A program made the position numbers and the translations under genes. Of a DNA stretch of 64,000 nucleotides, positions 55,839 through 64,000 are shown one piece after another; position 1 is the first letter of the stretch; each line of letters starts with the position of its first letter. Source of the DNA: Agarophyton chilense (taxonomy: Eukaryota > Rhodophyta > Florideophyceae > Gracilariales > Gracilariaceae); the NCBI GenBank assembly GCA_030374765.1, contig JARGXX010000033.1:62001-126000 (forward strand). Direction: 5' to 3'. The notes under the pieces are model-generated. The model had not been told where the DNA came from and did no database searches. It worked only from the letters and a program-made list of their open reading frames with translations.

Positions 55839-56585
55839 ATGTTCTGCAAGAAATTACCGGGATACTACGACGTGCATTTCTTATCTGCTGTTTGTCTCGC
55901 TGCAGGTCGAAAGTACGAACGCTCTTTGACTGCGCTTTCGCGGACAGTCACTCTTGACTTGTACTCACTTTGGTTTCTTTGTTATGGAATCACTACGGAA
56001 TTATTTGCAGACACTTTTAATGAGAGTGGGGTACGGCAAAAATATGGCAGTATTGATGATGAAGATTTCGTTTTCGGATCAATGGGTAAATGGCAAGAAG
56101 TAGAGAATGAAATCGAAGGAGGAGGCGAAAAGCCACCGTTCGAAAAGGGGTTTCTTCATGAAACGATAACTGAATTTTATAAAGGGGCAAGAGGAACGAC
56201 TCCATACTGTAGATGTGTACTTCTATCGCTTGCGCATTCGTATCACGTTAAAAAAAGAACATCAATTCTCTCATCGAAAACTTACTTTCTTACTCACATT
56301 CCTGCTGGTTGTCTATCGTTTCTGCGACAAGAGAGCTTTTTGCCGTCTGTACAGTATCGTCAGTATCATCAATTTCAAGAACTAGATTTGTTTGTGTGGA
56401 TCAACCGTGAATATCCTGAAAAATACTCACCTCCTCTAGATATTGAAGTGCTTCATATGCAGTGGATACCACGAGCCTGGTTTATACCGTCGAGTGTGAA
56501 AATGAATGTTTCGGCTTTAGCAGAGACGTTCCGTATGATGCTACGAAGCACCACTACTTGTGGTGACCTTTTCAATGCGCTATAG
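55839..56585 (+). CDS. Unrecognised 248-codon gene
   Basis: An open plus-strand frame from the ATG at 55839 to the TAG at 56583, long for this AT-rich region. The product has a glycine/glutamate-rich stretch (EVENEIEGGGEKPPFEKGF, residues about 88-106), two short hydrophobic patches and many aromatic residues in the last 90. It has no signal peptide or recognisable domain. It runs tail to tail with the PIN-like pseudogene. It may be a single exon of a longer gene; the frame is open for four codons before the ATG, so the start is uncertain. Confidence 0.4.
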   Translation: MFCKKLPGYYDVHFLSAVCLAAGRKYERSLTALSRTVTLDLYSLWFLCYGITTELFADTFNESGVRQKYGSIDDEDFVFGSMGKWQEVENEIEGGGEKPPFEKGFLHETITEFYKGARGTTPYCRCVLLSLAHSYHVKKRTSILSSKTYFLTHIPAGCLSFLRQESFLPSVQYRQYHQFQELDLFVWINREYPEKYSPPLDIEVLHMQWIPRAWFIPSSVKMNVSALAETFRMMLRSTTTCGDLFNAL

Positions 56586-56649
56586 AGAAGTACGTTTACC
56601 TTTGGCACGTTACCACTTCAAAGTTTTTCCGCTGCATGCCTAACCTTCG

Positions 56650-58028
56650 TTACAACTCACACCTATCATTCTTAGTGACTAGGTCATCGAAAATATCTTC
56701 CATGTCATCCTGTAGGAAAAATGTTCGCTCTCTAGGAGTCTCGTTTGCTTCCAAATCTTGCAGTACTTCTTCATCGTCTAAATTATTCTCCATTTCATTT
56801 CCGTCACTCAAATTCGGTTCTATTTCAGGCGTTAGTACAGCAACTTGTGCCACTTTGTTCATACAGGAATGGCGATCACATTAACATGCAACACACTTCA
56901 TTTTTCGTTTGACGCAAGAACAACGAGCAGAAGAGTACTGCCCTTTGCACATACATTTAGAAACAAGCTCTGGCATTTTCTTTGCCATCATTCTCACATC
57001 GCTCTCTCGCTCAAGCAAAATATATCCAGAAGTATTGTAACCACAGCTTTCATGACAACCACGGAAACAGCTGACGACAGGTCCTGTAGATTAGCGTTAA
57101 GCCAGTACTGTGAGACAGTTACTTTCGCTCTGCTGCTCTGTAGCTTAATGGGCTCACTCAGGGTTACTAGTTCAGATACAGACTTAGAAAGTGTCTCAAC
57201 AAAACGACGCACTTCGTTACCTCTCTTTCTTATGCCCACATTGCTTTCTTTCACAAAACTTTGCTGTCCTCTTGTCCCAATTTCTTCTTCAGTGCACAGT
57301 ACTGACATCCACTCCTGCTCAAGTGTTTTATTCTTTTCAGGAGTAATCACATGAGCACCAGATGTCGTTCAAGATACGCATGCAATGAAAGTGTTTCCAT
57401 GAAAATTTCATGTGCATCTCCAAGATTTTCCTGCTACGGGTTGGTGACAAGGTCAATATGTCGCAGTGCTGCAGCCAAATAAAGACCATGAGAAACTCCG
57501 AAAGTCCCAGAAGTGAAATCACAACCCGCCATCACGTAGGCATTTGCAATTAGCTTTGGCGTCATACTACGTAGCGCCAGACATTCTCGGATTACGTCAA
57601 CACTAATGATGTTCTCACCAACCACGTGCAGAACTCCCTTGCCCATCAAAGAACCTGATAGCGCAAGAATTCCTGTTTCCTCAGTATCGTTTGATACAAT
57701 GACACATTGTGATTATTTAGTCTGTTCGAAACTGGTCCTTCGGTTCTCTTGGATCCTTTCCAAATCCTTCCGCATGAGAAAATCGAATAACTTGGTCTCT
57801 TGGCATATGCAATAGTTCCGGAACTGTTTGGTTTTCTGCAAAACTTTCCAGTGTTTCTGTTCTTTCGGGTTCTAGCCCGGATGCGTTAGACTCTGTGCAT
57901 TCATCTTGTTTGTCAAAAACATTAATTTGGTCAGTTTCGAGTGACATTGATTTGGCTGGCCATATCGCTACTTTCCATTCGCAAGGCTCACCGCAACCAT
58001 TGCAAAGTGTCGTCAGCTCAGGGGACAA
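56650..58028 (-). pseudogene. PIN-like nuclease gene with cysteine-rich tail, broken
   Basis: Reading downward, an acidic N-terminal segment (58028-57717) leads to a PIN/FEN1-like (asteroid-like) core at about 57710-57434. It shows CVIVSNDTEETGILAL and MAGCDFTSGTFGVSHG, the two acidic blocks typical of the family (SNDTD and GCDxTS). A middle segment follows at 57350-56994. A cysteine tail at about 56960-56860 reads KMPELVSKCMCKG, then RCSCVKRKMKCVAC and CDRHSCMNK, matching the CxC-rich end of multicopy PIN-like proteins known from animal genomes. An acidic C-terminus ends at 56650. Frame changes near 57715 and 57350-57430 and a TAA inside the cysteine tail (about 56889) break it. The intact relatives are uncharacterised; a nuclease role is predicted only. 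Confidence 0.6.
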
Positions 58029-58835
58029 TTCACTTATTTTCTATCCCAAACAATTTAGTGGAACAAAGAAGCATCCTCCATGTAGAAACACAGAAACATC
58101 AAGACTCTGCTTCTCAGCCATTTCTAAAGCCGCGGCCGCACCGCAAAAAAGATGCAATGAACATATTGAGTCGCGTTTCTTTCTTGATCTTATTAAGGTA
58201 GACCATGGCACAGTGATCGGAACATGAAATCCTAGGTGTTCTGAGTACTCACCCAGGACAATCTTCGATACATACCCCGTTTAAATCTTCCTGCATTGGT
58301 AACGCCAACTGTTTTCACAACTTTTTTGGGGAATGACAAGCTTGGGGTCATCAATGTGGAGATTTAACTGCGAGAGCGCCTTGCTGTGGAGATCTTGGCA
58401 GACTTCTCCGCCAATGTGCCTGGACTCTGTCACGAAAGAGCCGTGCCTGACAGTTATCTACCGCCGTCGCTGGCCGACGGCGTAATCGATGGTTCTCATC
58501 ATACATTAGTAGTGTTTGTTTGTTCTAGCTTGGGACAAGTATAACAGTCAATCACCTTTTAATATATATCAACCACTTCGTCTCTTCCGACTCTTCGACA
58601 TCAACCAGCCACGCCGAGAGTCCGTCATTGGCTTCGTACGCAGCCTCCACAGGGGCCTTCACTGCGATTGCCCTTACAACTGCAGCAAAGTCCTACAAGG
58701 ACTGTTCGCCGGTTATCAGGGTTACAGTTTCGTCCATACCCTGGGCTGCATTGTACCAGACCTTGCCCCATCTTCGCAGTCAGGTGTGAACAGTAAAACT
58801 GTTCAGGTTGACCGCAAGTATAACACACATCAGAA
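58029..58835. other. 5' flank and possible LTR of copia element F
   Basis: There is no gene on either strand. TTTTAATATATATC at about 58557-58570 is TATA-like, and the following pyrimidine-rich stretch to about 58660 resembles an LTR R-U5 region. A hairpin CGCCGTC / GACGGCG lies near 58462-58482. No second LTR copy exists in the window, so LTR borders cannot be set. Confidence 0.35.
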
Positions 58836-61711
58836 ATGGCTGCCTCAGAAAACAGCGTCCGACAGGAAATAGAAAGCAGTGACCCCTTCCCCGGCAACCT
58901 ACAGCAAGGATTGAATCCTTTAACAGTTCAGAGGTCTTCGTCAGACAACCTGGATGAGATTGGAGATCCCGATCCCCCACCACTAGGAACGTCGCAGGAA
59001 ATAGTCAGAGAGTATAAGGCGGATGTAGAAGCATACGCAAGGGAAATGCTACAATTTTTCAAGAGACGGACCTGAAAGGAGAATGCTTGTGGTTGGAACT
59101 CACGGCAGCGCTCAGAGTCAAGACAATCGCGTCCATTTCTAAAGCAACCACTTTGAAATGGATAGAGTTTCTTATTGGGCGTAGAGTCTACGTCAGGCGT
59201 CCGCAAGGCTATCCTAGAACCAAAGCTCTTTTCGAATGCCTTGCGCAGACAGTATTCGTGGCGGCTGTAGGCCACACAGCCGCAGTTACGACGAATTATA
59301 GATCAAGGAGCCATCGCAATGTATCCCCAGCCATCGTCATAGCGCACCAGGAAACAAACGACAACCCCATTTCTGAGAGGAGATTGGCTTTAAGACAGGA
59401 AGGAAACGATACGGATCTCATAGAAGCTAGAATTCTAATGGAATCGATCATCAGAAGCCCGAAGGAAATGAAAGTGCAGCCAATCGTCAGCAGTCCTACA
59501 CCCCTAGGTCCCGTTCAAGGATTCAGGATGTTCTGCCAAACATTGCGGCTCAGTCGTTTCATAATCAGAAACGCTACAATGAAGATGGAAAAGAAAGTGA
59601 AGATTACTCCCGACCACTGGGTTTGCACGGAAAAATGAAGTCATTTCAAAGCAGGAACCGCTATGGTGGTGGTTTTGATGAAGATTTGAGAGGATGGCTC
59701 GAGTTCTATGACACCATGGCGAACTTTTGTAAGCTGAATGAACAGGAGAAGGTCAAAGCGATTCCTGTAATGTTATTCGACAATGAGTTATCTTTTTATC
59801 TCGATACCTATCGTGCAGGGATGAGCTATGAAAACATGTTACAGAGGTTGATTGACAACTATATCAGCGAGGAACAGCGAAACAGGAAACTGATCTTCTG
59901 GCAATCACTCCGTCTTTTACAGTTCATGCGCGAAACCCCTGAGAAAAGTGAACTAGACGTGTTTCGTTCCTTTTGCCACCGACTTTCACAGCTTCAGAAG
60001 CAACTCGATCCGGCCTACAGAACTGGTAGATTTCTACGAGATCAGATGATCGTTGGAGTCGACACGAATAATATCACTCAGTCCCTTCGAGAACGAATCC
60101 CGGCTACTTCACAAGACACTCGTAGCAGAATCGGCACGCTCCTATCAAACGAGCCAAGGTCCGCTGGAGCATTTGCGGTGAAGAGCTCAGCTGTGGACGG
60201 TGCTCCACATGCCACTCACTATGGCCTAGGGAACACATACGGCGGTGAAGCAAGAAGGAACTTCAGAGGATACACCAAGAAAAGCAAGTTCAGGCGTAGG
60301 AAAATCTCTTTCGAGTCTTTCGAGGGCAAGATAGATTTTTACGTTTGTGGTAAAGACCACCTGGCGCAAATGCGTCATAGTCCGTCACCTGTTAAGGCAG
60401 CTATCGATCGCATGCGGAAACGGAGCCCTTCGGCTAATGTATCAGTTGACGATATGGCCTATGTGGTTGATCAGCTAACGGAAGATAATCATGCGGAACA
60501 AGACCAGGCAGGCAAGAACCAAGCAAATATTGTCTACTCCACCGACGAAACCTCTGATGAATCTAACAATGAAGAAGATGGAATGTGGTACATCGAAGAA
60601 GATGAAATGTTCATCTACAAGGATAAAGAAGTGTTCCTGGACATGCTTCATTCATACATGGAAACTCCTACAGCAAAAATCTTATTCGGCCTTGGCTGCT
60701 ATGAATGATAAACTGTCTCAAGGAAAGTGCAACCGCTTCAAAGGAATTCTTCTGGACACCTGCTGCAATCGCTCTTCTGTCATGTCCTATTCTCAATTTA
60801 AGGCATACTTCGAGGAGTTCGGGGTACCTTGCCAGCTCGATCAGGACGACATGAGATTTCTGACGGGTATTGGAGGGACAAAGAAGGCAATTGGAACCGT
60901 GACAATCCCCATCCCCTTCGAGGATCTTACTCTGGTCATAGACGTAAAGTTCCAAATCCTCAATGGGAAAACTCCAAACCTTCTCAGCATAAAGGCCATG
61001 ATTTATAACGGGATAGATTTGAGTATTCAGAAGAGGCAGGTCACTTCCAAGCACCACTTAAAACCTGTTGGGTTCAAGAACTATTTCTTATTCCATAAAT
61101 GGAAGCCAGAGAATATCATTTCTCCTTGTACACGGAAGATGGACTGAGAAACCTGCACAGGGTGTTTGGACATCCAAGCGTCAGCTTGTTCACAAGCCTA
61201 CTTAAGAGGGTCAGACCTAGAGAGATGAACAAAGAAGTACGTGCTGCTATCGAGCAGCTTACGAAGGCTTGTGGCACATTGCTCACTCATGCTCCAAGCC
61301 CCCGCCGCTTCAAAATCACAATTGGTACTGGTGATATGAGGTTCAACCACATAGTGGCCATTTACATTATGTACATTAATCAGTCCCCGGTCCTCCACGC
61401 TGTCGATGAGGGCACACACTACAATGTGGCATTGTTTCTTAGGAAATTGACATCAGCCGATGTATGGAAGGTGTTCCTCCTCTGCTGGTCAAGAGTATAT
61501 ATAGGTCCACCAGATTTTCTCCGAGTTGAGCAGGGCAGCAACTTCGTATCAAAGGAGTTCTTGGACTCCGCTGACACTGATAACATATCCGTCCGTCAAG
61601 CACCCGTCGAATCTCCGGCTACCATGTCCCACGTTGAGATGTATCATGGACCGCTCCGAGGGGCTTACGTGAAGTTCAAAGAAACTATGCCTAGATCTGA
61701 ATCAGATGCAG
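58836..61711 (+). mobile_element. Ty1/copia element F, gag to integrase
   Basis: A copia-order element. Gag begins with the ATG at 58836 and occupies about 58836-60700, including a coiled region and a short CGKDH-type knuckle remnant near 60348. An aspartic-protease-like stretch lies at about 60740-61060 (GILLDTCCNRSSVMS). It is followed by a pre-integrase segment (HRVFGHPSVSLF near 61160) and an integrase core (about 61300-61560) with PPDFLRVEQGSNF. Protease before integrase, with no RT between, is the copia order. It is broken, with a few breaks in gag. The expected RT does not follow; a gypsy pol begins instead at about 61712. Confidence 0.7.
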
Positions 61712-64000
61712 ATTGTCTTGCAGCACCAGTCATACTGGGTTGTGACTTTTGCGACCGCTTCGTGGAAGCCCTCCGTCCTCGGAATAGAACTGTGGAACTC
61801 GAAGACGGGTCTACGATCCCAATCGTTCGTAAACCCTTACAGGGAGCAGCGCGAACACGCGTTCCTCTCCCTGTCGCGCAGGAATCTGTGAAGAAGGACC
61901 CGGTGTCTACACGGGTAAAGGTTGCGAAGTCAGTGGCTATCCCGCCAAAAACCCAGGTTTGGGTCACAGTTGTTACCAAGCAAATTGGTGTGCATGTGGT
62001 ACAACCGAACCCGTCTCTGTATACGCGGCGTCAACTCGCCCTTGCGAATGGGGTTGTCTCCGTGGAACCGGAAAAACCTTTCAAGTTTTTGGTAGCCAAC
62101 CTTGGAAAGACAACGCAGCATTTGGTCAAACACCAGATCCTGGGTTCTGTTCTTCCACACCCGCATGCGGTCGTACCTACAATGATCTCTATCGCAGAGG
62201 TCCTTGGTGTGGCGGACCCTAAGGAGGGGGAGGACACTGCCGAAATCGCGGAAGACGGTGAGCATACGACTGCAGCTCCACACGCTGAACACTTTAAACC
62301 TCAGAAGGTTACGGCCCCTATCACAGGAGCAGACCAGACGGATCTTGTTCAGGAATTGGAGAAATGGGATCTCAACCATGTACCCGCATCTCATCGGGAG
62401 AAGCTGAGGCACATGCTTCGTGAATTTACCCCCATGTGGGATGGTTCCCTTGGAACTATTGGGATTACAGAACACCGCATCGACTTGTTACCGAACACTC
62501 GGCCTATTGCCCAACACCCTTACAGGGCTGGACCGAAAGCTCGGGAAGAGGAGAAATCTCAGGTGGAGAAGATGCTTAAAGCGGGCGTAATTGAACCTGC
62601 CCAGTCCGCTTGGGCCTCACCAGTGGTGTTAGTTCCGAAACCGGATGGATCGTGGCGTTTCTGCATCGATTACAGACGCCTGAACGAGGTAACCATTAAG
62701 GATTTGTACCCGATCCCTTGGATGGACAAATACATCGACTCCCTTGAGAGCGCTACTGTTTTCTCTACCCTCGACGCCAATTCGGGCTACTGGCAAGTCC
62801 CTATTAGGGAGGAAGATCGAGGCAAAACGGCTTTCGTGTGTCACCAAGGACTTTTCCGATTCCGGAGGATGCCTTTTGGGTTGACAAATGCCCCCGCAAC
62901 GTTTCAACGGGCGATAGACATTCTGTTGGCTCCCTTCAAGTGGAGGACGTGTCTAGTGTATTTAGACGACATTATGGTCTTCTCCAACAACCTGGATGAC
63001 CACCTCGAACACGTCAGGGACGTAATGAAGATACTCCGCGACGCGGGAATCACCTTGAAACTCAAGAAGTGCGAGTTTTTCACCGATTCAGTTAAGTATC
63101 TGGGTCATATCATCCGTCCCGGACAGCTTTCAATCGATGAAGTACGAGTGAAATCCTTGAAGGAAGCGAAACACCCGAAAACTCAAACGGAGTTGCGATC
63201 CTTCTTAGGTCTGTGTAACGTGTATCGCCGATTCGTCCCGAACTTTGCGGATATTTCCACCCCCCTCAACAGGCTCCTGACGAAGAGGCAACCAGTTGAA
63301 CTGTAACCTTTTGGCGACGCGGAAGCGTCTGCCTTCACGGCACTGGTGAATGCCGTAACATCACCGCCAATCTTGGCTCTACCCAATCCTGGGCTCCCTT
63401 ACGAAGTGGACACCGATGCTAGTGCAAACCAAGCAGGGTGTGCACTGTTCCAATTCTCTGAGGATGGTGAACATCACCCTATTGGGTACTGGTCACGTTC
63501 CATGAATGTCCATGAAAGGAACTACTCGGTCTCCGAGAAAGAAAGTTTAGCCGTTGTGTGGGCCTTAGCTACACTTCGCCCCTATCTGATGGGTACTCGT
63601 TTCAAAGTCCATACGGACCACGCATGCTTGCGTTGGCTCCTGGAGATCTCCGAACCCTCAGGCCGCATTATGCGCTGGCGTCTCCGACTGTCGGAATTCG
63701 ACTTTGAGATCCTGTACAAGAAAGGGAAGCTGAACACTCAGGCTGATGCACTATCCCGCTTGGGAACCACAGCGGAAACGGAACCCTACGAGGACGATGA
63801 CATCCCATGTTTTATGGTATCGGACCTCGAGGGAGGAGCTCAACCGCTGACGGATGATGTTTGTGACGATATACTCGTCAACGAGAGTCTGGATTCGCCG
63901 ACCGGCTCTTTTATACCTATCTCTCCAGAGGAGATGATACGCGAGCAACAGCTCGACCCATTCTGTACACGGATTCGGGCTCGCCTCAACGGAGGATTTC
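61712..64000 (+). mobile_element. Ty3/gypsy pol (element G), runs off the window
   Basis: This gypsy pol is related to element A but clearly a different subfamily. It starts abruptly inside the protease region (PVILGCDFCDRF), with no LTR or gag. The protease-RT linker (about 61800-62400), RT (about 62570-63260, YLDD near 62960), RNase H (about 63400-63780) and the start of the pre-integrase segment (to 64000) follow. It is well preserved, with about one break in the visible part, so it is younger than A' and C. The junction with copia element F is direct. Confidence 0.88.

Noticed and set aside
58385-58649. Full LTR of copia element F (TGTGGAG to CCTCCA)
   Set aside because: A TATA-like word and pyrimidine-rich R-U5 type sequence are present, but no second copy exists to fix the ends and the terminal match is weak.

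Overview
The window is repeat-dense eukaryotic nuclear DNA. Evidence is the stack of Ty3/gypsy and Ty1/copia LTR retrotransposons, a pogo-like and a PIF/Harbinger transposase, a hAT-type MITE, a BET-type bromodomain gene, and decayed copies of glucose-6-phosphate isomerase (GPI) and mitochondrial trans-2-enoyl-CoA reductase (MECR). The host-like sequences read without obvious introns, so an intron-poor lineage (for example a red alga) is possible. This is a guess; nothing here fixes the taxon. No tRNA, rRNA or CRISPR was seen.

Layout. 1-11122 is retroelement wreckage: part of a gypsy element (A'), an LTR of a second gypsy family, a third gypsy element in reverse (C), and a decayed chromodomain gypsy element (D) ending in a short LTR. 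11123-18700 is mixed: an intact gene for a secreted cysteine-rich protein on the minus strand, a tandem array with a MITE inside it, a decayed pogo-like transposase, a twin hairpin and an unrecognised decayed coding stretch. 18708-19842 is the head of a copia element (E). 19843-41657 is a large gypsy element (A) whose integrase is split by a second full-length gypsy element in reverse orientation (B, 26248-36928). 42080-45680 holds a stray integrase tail and an unrecognised coding relic. 45681-46970 is an intact Harbinger transposase. 47533-52163 is a cluster of broken host genes (MECR, GPI, BET bromodomain). 52647-54353 and 55839-56585 are two unrecognised open genes, and 56650-58028 is a broken PIN-like nuclease gene. 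58836-64000 is a copia element (F) joined directly to a gypsy pol (G) that runs off the window.

The most interesting feature is an extra gene in gypsy elements A and B. Both carry, between the chromodomain and the 3' LTR, a gene of about 560-620 codons on the strand opposite to gag-pol. The two copies are clearly homologous although the elements are distinct families. They have no signal peptide or membrane segment and match no family I recognise. The copy in A (38866-40734) is open from end to end; the copy in B is broken.

Order of events. B sits inside A, and B's two LTRs differ by roughly 3% by eye whereas A's differ by several percent more, so both clues make B the younger. The left end of the window repeats part of A together with the B-type LTR at the same integrase position, which points to a duplication or to two insertions at one site.
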